The notes under the pieces are model-generated. The model saw only the letters and a list, made by a program, of their open reading frames with translations. It was not told the origin of the DNA and ran no database searches. The translations under genes and the position numbers were made by a program. Below are positions 1-10,339 of a stretch of DNA of 64,000 bases, in pieces. Each line of letters opens with the position of its first letter. Position 1 is the stretch's first letter. This DNA comes from Metridium senile (Eukaryota; Cnidaria; Anthozoa; Actiniaria; Metridiidae), in NCBI GenBank assembly GCA_949775045.1, contig OX459104.1:17924431-17988430 (forward strand). The letters run 5' to 3'.

Positions 1-268
1 GTCCTACAAGAGACTGAAGAATGATTTTTCAGTAAAAATCAGCTTTAACTACCGATGTTCAAAAGTATAAGGACTTTAATATAGATTGGGTTTCTGTGAA
101 ATAATAGATTGAGTTTCTGTGAAAATGATATGATGTCTTTTTACCCTACTTTGCTAAATAAATGCAATTTTCAAATGCTTTTCTTGTTCCCTGATTGGCT
201 GGGACTCTAAGTTCTCAAATCTCATTGGTTATATTTCTCAAATGTGAAAATATACCACATTAAATAGA

Positions 269-293
269 CTACTACTACTACTACTACTACTAC

Positions 294-345
<52 letters not shown>
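269..345. repeat. (ACT)n/(ATT)n microsatellite
   Basis: A run of ACT triplets passes directly into a long run of ATT triplets. It is a compound trinucleotide microsatellite with no coding content. Confidence 0.95.
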
Positions 346-348
<3 letters not shown>

Positions 349-585
349 ATACATGGGCATGCATAGATATGGGATTGATCTTCAACTGTTTAATTTTGAA
401 AACTCCAACAAATTCCATATCTCAAAGCATTCATGTATTATTCTGGTTAATATCTACCTCGCCCCAGCTGTATTGCCTTCAGTCTTATGCCATTTGTCAG
501 TTGTCAGATATAATTCTGGCCAATTGTTCTCTATCTGTTGCAAATCATTGCAGTCATTACCTTTCTAGGCTAATCTATATGTAAT

Positions 586-776
586 AGGTTCCCATTTAAA
601 TCTGTGCTTATGCAAATTGTGTTGATGTGTGCTAAACACACAGATCAACCAATCAGAGTATATTATTTATGAAGTGAACTTCTCTGTTTGGTTGATCTGT
701 GTGTTTAGCACACATGAACAAAATTTGCATAAGTACAAATTTAAATGGGAAAGTACAGATTTAAATGGGAATCTGT
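586..776. mobile_element. MITE family B, copy 1
   Basis: This palindromic element has ends of the type AGGTTCCCATTTAAATCTG and ATTTAAATGGGAATCTGT. Inside are the paired arms 'tgcaaattgtgttgatgtgtgctaa' and its complement, around a centre containing 'gatcaaccaatcagag'. It carries no ORF. Three more copies lie near 14.6, 36.7 and 57.6 kb. Non-autonomous DNA transposon is the best explanation; no target duplication could be fixed here. Confidence 0.85.
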
Positions 777-779
777 TAT

Positions 780-2040
780 GTTTATTTCCCTGTTGCTTTT
801 TGCTAGTTAATACAACCAGGCATGTCTTATGTATTCGGTAATAAATATACAATTTATCTTTATCGTGGATTATCAAAGATTGTTAAAGAATGCTTTCATG
901 TTCAATATTATTACAAAATTTCAGCTTCGTTTGTGTCGGGTTGTTTCAATGATGCGAACTTTCAAATTCATTTCTTACAAACACAAATGTATATTCGGCA
1001 GCACTCACTAAACGTCAGTTAGGCTAGTTATAATAACATGATAATGAGCTTCCAGCTGGGGCAAACACATTAAGCATACACAAATATAGTAATCTTGTTA
1101 TTTCGTTCTATCTGATTAGTGAGCAAAATCTCTTTAAATATTCATTCTCATACAACAGCCGGTTCTGATACATTGATTCTTAATTTTTGACAAGATTGCC
1201 ATAAAATTCATGCAAGCAATTTGTGATAAATATGTGTGGTCACCCGTGCGAAATTCATAAATTAGCATGTTATTTTACTTATTAGCATACTAAAATGCAT
1301 TGTATGAAATCGCTCTAGTAGGTAATGATTTGAATACATCTTGACTGTATAATCTCATGGATAGGACACCACATAACTTTTTCTCAATTTTTCCTAACTA
1401 AATCAGTTGAATAACTATTTGACTCCTATGTTAATTAAACTTGTATTTCTTATACCTTTCAAAAGCATTCGTTATTTAAGATATAGGTAAAGTCATTACT
1501 GAACATGTAATAATTAGCTCCTGATAATTTATATTGTAATTTCCTTAACTACTTTCTAAAAGCCATAAGCAAATCATTCTACATATATTGTAAGTATAGA
1601 GCTCTACTTATATTATCATTTATTCCAAATAATTATTCTACATCGGTTATTTTATTATAATAATAACGTAGCAAAAAAAAAATGTATATATATAAAACAA
1701 GAAGGAAATCTACTAGAAAAGTCTTTAAAGACTTGCTGAGATTTTCATGCCATATATAATTAGCTTTATATACATTGTATTAAATTGCATGACAAAAAAA
1801 ATAGACGAATAAGGATTATTAAAGGTTTTTTCTTTTAAATAGTTGAATTGCTTCTCACGTTGATCCATAAGTGTCATAGACATGTGGGTCATAAACATGT
1901 GGATGTGAAACTCGATTTATGTTTTTGAATCGATTAATATATTTATATATAGTTGATATACTTCTATGAGCGAATGTTCAAACCATTATTATCTGTATCA
2001 ATGCAATATACAATTCACTGCACGGCTTCGGCTTAAATTA
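780..2040. other. Noncoding AT-rich stretch
   Basis: Only short chance ORFs are present on either strand. No splice-consistent exon, RNA gene or clear repeat was recognised. Confidence 0.6.
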
Positions 2041-2057
2041 TAATCGTTTCTATTACC

Positions 2058-2345
2058 GACACGGGTGAAAAACGCACTGCGCACGCTCGGAAGACGGTCG
2101 TGTTTACAATAAAACCATTGGAGATTTACCGGCGTTTGGTAAATCTTAAAAGTTAAGAAAGTTCGTGGAAAGTTAGGGCTTATATTTCCCTAACACATTA
2201 CATAAGTTGTTTTCTTTCCCTTGTCAAATAATACAAGAGAAATTCACTTAATATATAACCACAAGAAAACACGAAACCCTTCGTAAAATCTTCAGTTACT
2301 CTTTTGTTTTGCTTACGCATGCGCCGTGCGTTTTTCACCCGTGTC
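2058..2345. mobile_element. 288-bp MITE with 9-bp target duplication
   Basis: The ends are inverted copies of GACACGGGTGAAAAACGCAC (right end GTGCGTTTTTCACCCGTGTC). The element is flanked on both sides by the same nine bases TCTATTACC (2049-2057 and 2346-2354). It has no coding capacity. A 9-bp duplication is typical of Mutator-like and some hAT-like elements (8-11 bp); family assignment beyond that is inference. Confidence 0.93.
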
Positions 2346-2489
2346 TCTATTACCAAATTATTCAGCACGATCGATTGGTAAGTGCAATAAACACAAAATT
2401 AATAAAAATCAAGTACTGACTTCAAGAAATAGGAAGGAAAAAGATTATAATTACGAATCATTGTAGCTCCTAAACGGTTAACGGACAAA

Positions 2490-2583
2490 AAAAACTTACA
2501 AAAAGTATGTATTTTTGTATAGTTTGTTCGTCGGCCACCGTGGACGAACAATTAAACAATACAAAAATATATAACTTACTTTT
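2490..2583. repeat. Short palindromic hairpin repeat
   Basis: The arms 'acaaaaagta..tatttttgtat' and 'atacaaaaata..tactttttgt' face each other around 'gttcgtcggccaccgtggacgaac'. It reads as a ~90-bp palindromic MITE remnant. Confidence 0.7.
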
Positions 2584-2699
2584 TGTGAGTGGTTTGTAGT
2601 ATCCAAAGTGTTCATTTACTTACTTATCAGGTTCTTCTTTACTTACTGTCAATTCCCTGCTAGAAGGCTATTCGTAGTAGACGAGGAACTTGAGGTAGA

Positions 2700-3110
2700 C
2701 AATCAACAAGTTCGTTGATATTTCAAAATGGCGGAAAATAATATTCGTGTTATTCCTTTCTCCTCTCCTGAGTGTTTTATTTTGGTTAGGTCCTCTTTGC
2801 CACGGGCTTTTGGTCACCAGTTTTCTGGTTGAGCACTTGCTTTATAACGAGTGATTTGATTGGCCATACAATCCTGGTGACGTCAAAGGTAGTCAACGCC
2901 ATGAAGTAGTGGCTACCACGGTACACACGGCGGGCACGCGCGCCTCGAAAAACAGCACTTGTGTGACAAGCCGCCATATTGGACGGGCGCAAATTCCTGG
3001 AGCCTGGATTCGAAATAACGAATAGCTCCGAGTGCTTCATTCGTGGCTTCGTAATTTTCGTGTATATCAATCGATGAACGATCGGATGGCGGGAAAACGT
3101 AGAGAGTAAA
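2700..3110. promoter_or_regulatory. CpG-richer putative promoter region
   Basis: This stretch is visibly richer in CG dinucleotides than its surroundings ('cacacggcgggcacgcgcgcctcg') and contains 'caaaatggcgg' and 'ccgccatattgg', which resemble YY1-type sites. It lies upstream of the gene starting at 3407. An ORF on the minus strand across it (2786-3070) shows no family resemblance. The promoter role is inferred from position and composition only. Confidence 0.35.
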
Positions 3111-3406
3111 CAGAGCTTTGCATTGCTACCAAACTTGCCAGGTTTGCTTTGGTTCAGTCAACCAAAACAAGTCTTTGTTTTCGACTGTTTTGGTACAATT
3201 GGAAGTTTATGGTTAAGACGTGTGAAATAATGCTTGGTAAAAAATTTTTGTTTTAAGTTTTGTTATGTTTTAAATGTGATTTTTGGCTCGTTTATTGTCC
3301 TATCTTCAACTCTATCGATTTAGTTTTTCAATTTTCATCTCTGATTTTTCGCGCCGACCCTTCAAAAATACCGCTAATTTTGTAAAATCATCGAGTGAAC
3401 GTAAAC

Positions 3407-6400
3407 ATGGGAAGATATAGAATAGAATTACACAGACAACATCAAAGAGAACAGAGGGAAAGACAGATGATGAAGAATCGGACTCTTGCACAGATAGAGA
3501 TGGAAATCAGACAAGTAGACAACGAAATCAAGGAGAAGACGAAAATACTGAAAGCAAAGAAAGTTCAATCAGAAAGATTGGACGAGAGGGTAAGATAATC
3601 TTAAATATACTTTTTCGAGCTTTTTATGATAGTATGATACATGATTTACGGGGATTTGACTCAATGTTGTTTCGGCCATCGATTTTCAAAGCCTATTAAA
3701 GCTTTAATACTGCAATGACATTTTATTTTGAATAAGCTTTAAACTCCCGGAGTATCAATCAATCAATCAATTTATTTCACATATAAATATATACAAGTAT
3801 TTTTACAATTTCGTCACAATTTTATATTTAGTTAATCTTAGAGTGTATACATATATGTGTGGAGAGTATCCAATCGATGATAGTCGATCATCGGAAAATC
3901 AATCGATCAATCGATATCAATCAATATAATTAGGTAATTGATATCGATTGATATTGGTCAATCGATGATCAATCGATAGGTCACAAAGATTTTTGTCATC
4001 GATTGATAATCGATATACTGAATTATTATTGATTATCAATCGATATCTAAATTGTCATTGAATGTCAATCGATACCGGCTAAATTGTTATCGCTCAATCG
4101 ATGAAGGTCACAAAGATTTTTGCCATCGATTGATCATCGATTTTCAATATCAATCGATAAATTGATATCGATTGATATAGATTGATATCCATTTTATCGA
4201 TTATCGATTTCATCGATTGGATACTCCGGGTTTAAACTGGATGTCATATATTAATTATACTTTTTTATGTGAAAGGTAAAAAATATTTTAAGCCTTCACA
4301 TTAAATCTTATCATTATCATGTTGGAACGAGGCGCACGCTTCTTGACAGTTTAAAAATATAAAGCATAAATAATTAATTGTTCAAACACCCGAGTATATA
4401 GAAAGATTCTATTCACTATGTACACTGTATTCAGCTTTTTACAAAATTGTTCTCGTATCAATTTAGCCAAATCTCTATTTCTGGTAACTGCATGACTAAT
4501 TATAATAAATTTATATAATTTCAAGTGACAACCATACAGTTTGCAACTTGATGAGCTGCTTTTGATATCATATTTGTTTCGATCAGGCTCAAATGACAAA
4601 TAGTAGGTGTAAAATCAGGACCATCCACATTAATATTTAATATATTAGAGTACAAACACTAAAAGTGTGCAATATTTTGTACTATTTACCACTAAATAGT
4701 GTTGATTAAAAAATAGAGAACAAAAGCATTTGCATAATTTAGCAGTATTTAGTGGTATTTATGTTGCACACTTTTAGTGTTTGTACTCTACTGTAAACCT
4801 ATTAACTTATGTACATTATACATGCCATGAAATGTTTGTTTTTAATTATGACAATAACCTTAGTAGTATAGGCTTAGGTAGTAAATCAGGTAGCTTAAAG
4901 GTTTACTAAAGGTTTTTCTAAACTAAACATGTAGGTAGGGCAGACAGTCAAGGAAGTAGAGGAATTGCACGATATTCAGAAGGAGCTAGGGGAGACAGGA
5001 AGTAGTAGGAAAGTTAAGAAAAGGAGGAAAAGGAGAAAAACTGAATTCAAGGATGGAAAGGTGACATTAAAGGATACATGTGGGAGAAAAAGAAGAAGAG
5101 AGACATTTGAGGCAGCAAAAGAAATACATGGGGGTACCAAGAGGGCAGCAAGTGTTGGTTTAATTGACACAGTTTTGAATAGATGCAGCAAAGAAATTAG
5201 AACAGAGATGATGATGAAGAGCCCAAAGTGTAGCAAAGTTGCAGTAAAGAAATACAAGTCTGAACTGAATAAATATGAGAGCTCCAATGAAAATATGTGC
5301 CGTAGTGTAGCTGTGTATTATAGTGGGGGGGTTACAGGTAAAAGGAAATATAGGAAACTGTACAGGGATAGTGGTTATAAGGTTAATAATCAGAAGACAC
5401 AGACGACACGTATAACAATTGCCGATTGTCCGGTCCCTAGACTGGTGTCATACAATAAGCTTATGCCATTCATTAAGTCTATTCCAATCGGTACTCTCTA
5501 TAGTGTTGAAGAATTGTGTCATGGGATGGACGATAAGGTGAGTGGTTGTTACAGAAGTTTATGTGAAACTTTGATTTATTTGACTAAGTTTTATTTCAAT
5601 AAAACTAGTGGCTATGATCTTACATGGTTTGATGATACTAATACTTTTAATGTTGCTTTAGGGGGTGATGGTGCACCATTTGGCAAGGATGACACAGCCT
5701 GTGCATGGCTTGCCAGTTTCCTTAACATTGGCCGTGGAGTCCTTAGCAGCAATGAAAACTTTTTAATTTTTGGTGCAAATTGTTCTGAAAATGCTCTCCC
5801 TGTATTAAGATATATTAGTTTTCTTCTTTCAGAAATCAAGACTTTGCAGAAAGAAACATACACAATTTTCAATGGCACTAGAAACGTTACTGTAAAATTC
5901 AAGATATCTGAATTGCCAAATGATATGAAAATGCTTGCCTTTCTTTCTGGTGAACTTACTAATAGTGCAAAATATTTCTCCTCTTTTGCAGATGTATCAA
6001 CTACCAATGGGACAAGCCTTAATGGTACATTTGGAAGAGAGGAGAAACATCTTTGGAAACCCTGGGACTACACTCACAGACTTAAAGTGGTCAAAAAGGT
6101 CGAAGAAGAGAAAAAGGGCCTCCTAAGAAAAAAACTAACACAAAAAACAAAACGAAAAAAAATTACTGAATTAATTTCTGGGTTGAAAAGCCGTCAAGAG
6201 TTCAAACCTCTTGTTGAAAATGTTATTGATGTAGCTCATGTAGAGCCATTGCATTTAAAAAATAATGCTTGTGCTCTTGTACATAAATATTTTTTAGAAG
6301 AAGTTGTTAAAGTCTCCAACATTCCATCTGATCATATTTCTTTTTCACAGTTGTCATCTAATTGTCCTTTGGTTTGTTATGTCAATGTCCTCAAGTCCAA

Positions 6401-6940
6401 GTGTTCTTTATCTAGGCTGGCAAAAAAGGTAATCTAAATCTACGTAATTGTGTTTCCCTTTTTAACCGTCTTGACATTTCAGATGAGCAGGTAAGTGAAC
6501 TTGAGCATTTTTGTAGTGTTGTTTTTAAGTTGAATATTAGTCATTTTAATTTTAATCAAACAATGTGGACATTAGGCCATGTTGTGCCTGTTCACACTAG
6601 GGAAATGAAAGGTAAGTATGGGATGGGGTTGGGTCTTAATTCTATGGAGGGAAGGGAATCAAAGCATGTTTCCATAGGTAAGTATAGTGTAAATACAATT
6701 TTTAATTCAAGATGGGAACAAATTTTTATGCATGAATATGTTTCTTTAATCTGGTTGAGAAAACAGGGGTATAACATTACTAAGCCTGTGTCCTCTAGTG
6801 GATTAGCATACATTCCAAAGCGTGCCATTGACAATGATTTATTTTGTGGATGTGGTCTTGACAAGGCCCCTTCAAGTCTATTGTGTAAGTATTGTTCACA
6901 CCCCTTTAGAGCACAAATTAAATCAATAATTTCTAGGTAG
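3407..6940 (+). CDS. Unassigned transposase-like protein, two exons, -1 frame shift near the 3' end
   Basis: Exon 1 is 3407-3589 (ATG, 61 codons, basic and Gln/Arg-rich, then a heptad-like coiled coil) and ends at a GTAAGA donor. Exon 2 opens at about 4935 after TGTAG in the same phase and continues the coiled coil, followed by a Lys/Arg-rich tract. The core has the motifs GGDGAPFGKDDTACAW (Asp 306), ELPNDMKML (Asp 391) and NSMEGRESKH (Glu 633 after the shift). By position these could be an RNase-H-fold DDE triad, which is inference. The C terminus has a CxC...CxxC zinc-knuckle pattern (FCGCG...CKYC). Frame 0 stops at 6435, but family-like coding continues in the -1 frame from 6428 to 6940, giving ~729 aa. 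The frame change coincides with A_AAA_AAG at 6422-6428. I know similar proteins as multicopy families in cnidarian genomes but can give no superfamily name. No terminal inverted repeats were found. Confidence 0.75.
3747..4229. mobile_element. CGAT-rich palindromic MITE (family C), copy 1
   Basis: The ends are CCCGGAGTATC and GATACTCCGGG. The interior is a dense series of ATCGATTGATATCGAT-type palindromes. The left end is separated from the main body (from 3867, GAGTATCCAATCGATG) by about 100 bp beginning with repeated 'aatc', probably a secondary insertion. A second copy in the opposite orientation lies at 29912-30246. Confidence 0.85.
4646..4792. mobile_element. MITE family A, copy 1
   Basis: Near-perfect terminal inverted repeats AGAGTACAAACACTAAAAG and CTTTTAGTGTTTGTACTCT enclose ~100 bp of AT-rich sequence rich in 'tagtactaaat'-like motifs. 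Copies 2 and 3 are at 8201 and 9787. Confidence 0.9.
6422..6428 (+). promoter_or_regulatory. Candidate -1 ribosomal frameshift heptamer
   Basis: The zero-frame codons read GC[A AAA AAG], an exact X XXY YYZ slippery heptamer. Frame 0 ends three codons later. The -1 frame is open upstream of and through the shift point and continues with family-like sequence (GNLNLRNCVSLFNRLDIS...) to 6940. A simple one-base loss in the A run gives the same picture, so the signal is not proven. Confidence 0.4.
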
Positions 6941-7200
6941 TTCTTTAATAATTTATCTCATTCTTAGTCTATTCCCTTCTGAATTTAATTTATTGTAAAT
7001 AATGTAATATAATGTAATATAATGAAATTCCTAGGAAATTATATTCTATTTATCTATTTGTTGCCTTATATATAATTGCATTTGAAATACATTCCCTTCT
7101 CAATTTAATTCAATTTATTAATTGTAAATGATGTAATATAATGAAATTCTTAGGAAATTATATTCTATTTATCTATTTGTTGCCTTAATTGCATGTATGT
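6941..7200. repeat. 3' flank with ~110-bp tandem duplication
   Basis: Two copies of a block containing 'tgtaatataatgaaattc.taggaaattatattctatttatctatttgttgcctta' follow the stop codon (about 6970-7080 and 7090-7190). They are probably 3'-flanking sequence duplicated in tandem. Confidence 0.75.
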
Positions 7201-7514
7201 ACTTTTCTTTCAATTTTTGCATTTGCTATAGACTCCATGGAAACAATGAAGGTAACATTTATCAATTTAATTTTTAAAATTTGTAAAACATTGTTTTGAA
7301 TATATATATAAATATGTATATATTTGTATTGTAAAATCCAACAAATCACATAGTGTTTGTAATTATTTATTTGTGTCAAAAGTCAAGCAACAACCTTATT
7401 ATTAAGGTAAATGTAATAAAGTATTGCTGGTTATTTTACAAAATTAAAAAGAAAACTCCCTTGAATTAATGGATGTTTTAGCTTTAGCATTATTGAAATA
7501 TTATGTTATTTACC

Positions 7515-7622
7515 AGTTAGAAGGTCCATATACTAGGGAAACACTGCCCATGCAAGGTCTTGAATGAATTCTAAGGCTGCCGAGAGTGAAGGCAGTGTTT
7601 TCCTTGTATACTGTGGACTGCG
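7515..7622. repeat. Palindromic hairpin repeat
   Basis: 'ggtccatatactagggaaac' faces 'ttttccttgtatactgtgga' around a short centre, both flanked by 'actgcc' and 'ggcagt'. It is probably a short MITE. There is no gene in the surrounding 7.2-8.2 kb. Confidence 0.6.
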
Positions 7623-8200
7623 CATATAGTGAAAAACTGGACGGTGAGCTAGCCAAACACAGCACATAAATTACTTTTACTACTAAAACAACTTCTATAA
7701 CAACATGCATGTGCTATAAGTCTAATCAGTATTGTCCATTAGATTACAAATGGATCTTGTACACATTAATACATTGATTTCATTTGTCAGTGTTTCATAA
7801 TGTGATGGACTAGTGCCCCAATACTAAGAAAGGTATCAGTTTTTTATTTAGCAAATTTATTATGGATTTTTATTAGATTTTGAATTTCCAGAGTTAAGAA
7901 GTACAGAATTTTGTAAATAATGTTCAATATTGTCTCAGTCCTCTGTACCTACAATTTGTAGATTTTGAGCATACATAGCTACATGAAAAGATCACTGACC
8001 AGTTCATATTGATCACTTATACAAAATTCTGTCAAAACATTTGTCATAAGAATATCAAAGAAAAATCAATGAAACTAGCTGCTGTCATTAGTGAGCATAT
8101 TGAATGTAGTCTGCATGGATAGTAAAAAAAATACTATATGTGCATCCAAGACCTTTTTGAATGACATAGCCTATGTATATGACTCTTGACTAGGTGGCTT

Positions 8201-8342
8201 CAGAGTGCAAACACTAAAAAAATTAGTACTAAATCTAAATAGTACTAAATAATGCAAATTCCTTTGTTTTTTTATTGTTCAATTAGTGCTATTTTGTACT
8301 ACTTAGTTAGTACTATTTCATGTTTTAAGTGTTTGCACTCAA
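8201..8342. mobile_element. MITE family A, copy 2
   Basis: The ends are AGAGTGCAAACACTAAAA and TTTTAAGTGTTTGCACTC, with the interior 'tagtactaaat' and 'ttttgtactac'. It has the same structure as the copies at 4646 and 9787. Confidence 0.85.
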
Positions 8343-8344
8343 TT

Positions 8345-9145
8345 GTACAGAAATCCTATTTCCAAAATTGTACATCTGAAATTCTGAAAAGTCAATTTTG
8401 CTCTTAAAAAAGGACAATTTGGGAAATTGTTGTGCAAGTTATCTTGTCTTCTGATTATTACCCTTATAAACAATCATAATTAAGTAAAACAAATAAGGAA
8501 AAACATTAGTGTGGTTTTATTCTAACATGAAGAAAACAAAAAAATGGCCAAAACAATAGAAAACATGTTTCTAGAGTCTACAAGTATCAAATAGTAGTCA
8601 TAAACATATAGTAATTAATTAGATATCTCTATATCAAAGAAATAGAGGTGTGATGCTCTATTAAATTACTACTAGTCAAAATCCTGAATTCAACAAAACC
8701 ACAAGCAACTTTAGTTACAAAAGTATAGTATCAAATCTATTGTATCACAATTAAGTTTATCGAATGCACGTTTTCTATTGTTTAATTTATGTTATTAAGT
8801 ACTAATTTAATAGTACTGTTTCATGGGCTCATTGGCTGCATTATTCTATCAACACAGCTACACTACACATTAATAGTTAAAGTATACTCGAAAATGTGCT
8901 AAATTATAAAAAAACTTGCTTGACCTGCCAATCCCAATCCATTTATTATTGTGATTTACTTGGTCATATTCCCATTGGAGCTCTTTCAAAAAAAAGAAAG
9001 AAAGAAAAAGAAAGAAAGACCAAAAGAAAAAATATATATATTTATACATGTATATGTGCATACCTCCATTAATTGTTGTCTCTTAGTATTTCCTACATCA
9101 TATGTACAGGACTGGGGAGTTCATGCTAAAAGTATATTATAATTT
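8345..9145. other. Noncoding AT-rich stretch
   Basis: No exon or repeat with clear borders was recognised. An A/G-rich run lies at 8987-9030. Confidence 0.55.
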
Positions 9146-9146
9146 G

Positions 9147-9318
9147 TTATATAGCTAATCATTTTGACTACATAACGAGCATTCTCATTGGTTGTTAGAT
9201 GCTTACGTGATACTAGTTAAATCTAACTGTATCCCGACCGGGATATAAGTGGCCAGCGCATTGAATAAAAATTCAAATTGTCTTAATTGACTTGTCTAAA
9301 ATGATTAGCTATATAACA
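9147..9318. mobile_element. MITE with GTTATATAGCTAATCATTTT ends
   Basis: The 20-bp inverted termini GTTATATAGCTAATCATTTT and AAAATGATTAGCTATATAAC enclose ~130 bp containing 'tctcattggttg' and 'cccgaccggg'. It has no ORF. Confidence 0.85.
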
Positions 9319-9327
9319 AAATGCTTA

Positions 9328-9430
9328 ATGACTGATCCCTCGGGAAACCAGTAAGTTTTGTTTCCCTCGAATCTCAATGTTTTGAGGGAAACAAAACTAA
9401 CTGTTTCCCTCTGGACCAGTCATTAAGTGT
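9328..9430. mobile_element. Short hairpin MITE
   Basis: 'cttaatgactgatccctcgg' and 'ctggaccagtcattaag' form inverted ends. Inner arms 'agttttgtttccctcga' and 'ttgagggaaacaaaact' make almost the whole unit self-complementary. It abuts the preceding MITE. Confidence 0.8.
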
Positions 9431-9786
9431 ATATTGCATAATTCCCAAGATAAATAGGAAGCAATGTTTACATGACATGTACATGTATAAATACAAAATT
9501 ATTGTGACATTAAAAGTAAAGTTTTTAATATCTTCTACAATGTAAGCTACAAGTTTAGCTTGAAACTACATGAGGAAACTTGTTTCAATTATATTTAGTT
9601 CAGAGAACTAGCGGTAAGCTAGTGTGAACTGTGTCATGAGTGTTTCTAAAGAAACAGCTCTGATAAAAGGTAAATTTTGCACTGTAATGAATTTTACACG
9701 ATAAACTTACGGTGTAAATTTAAATTTACCTTCTTATCACAGCTGTATATTGAGTTTATTGGACTGGAAACAAGGGAAATCACAGA

Positions 9787-9892
9787 GTACTAACACTAAA
9801 AGCAGAAAACAATGCTACAATATGTTTAATTAATGCTATTTTGTACTAGATAGTGCAAAGCACATGCTTTTAGTCTTTGTACTCTACATAAA
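9787..9892. mobile_element. MITE family A, copy 3 (short)
   Basis: The ends are AGAGTACTAACACTAAAAG and CTTTTAGTCTTTGTACTCT, with a shorter interior than the other two copies. A weaker palindrome, 'ctctgataaaaggtaaattt' / 'aaatttaccttcttatcac', lies just upstream at 9658-9742. Confidence 0.8.
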
Positions 9893-10339
9893 CAGTTATT
9901 TATTATTTAAAAAAGTATCAATGAAATTATTAAAAGACAATAGAAAACATTGGAGATGTATAAGAACAAATTTAAGAGACAACAAATATTTGTACATATG
10001 TATAATGTAAAAAAACAACAATCAAAGCCATGTAAATATGCATTTTATCCTTTTTAAAAACAATGATTTATGATTGTAAAATATATTGAAAATTTGTCTA
10101 TTACATGAAATATATATTTATAAATGTATATAATAATATTAATTAACTTTTTAACCTTGTACATACTTCTATTTATTATTTATATCAATTTTGGATATAC
10201 TAACTATTTATTAAAGAAATATGACCATTTAATGCAGTTATTTGATTGTGTATGAATGTGTTTGATGTGCATTGCAGTACTCACTTACAGCATTCACTTT
10301 TATAAAAGTGGGTGGCTCCTAAAAGAGCCATTTTTATAA

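Larger units (their letters stand above)
3590..4934 (+). other. Intron 1 of the 3.4-6.95 kb gene, carrying two MITEs
   Basis: The intron is bounded by GTAAGA and TGTAG, and its phase (0) matches on both sides. It holds a CGAT-rich palindromic element (3747-4229) and MITE A copy 1 (4646-4792). Confidence 0.65.

Noticed and set aside
2786..3070. Minus-strand ORF of 94 codons
   Set aside because: It overlaps a CpG-richer promoter-like stretch, has no family resemblance and its position suggests chance.
4976..6007. Minus-strand ORFs of 103 and 131 codons
   Set aside because: They are shadows of the real coding frame on the + strand.
6429..6482. An intron from GTAATC (6429) to TTTCAG (6482) explaining the frame change
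   Set aside because: Splicing there leads to ATG AGC AGG TAA, a stop. It would also remove sequence that is family-like in the -1 frame.
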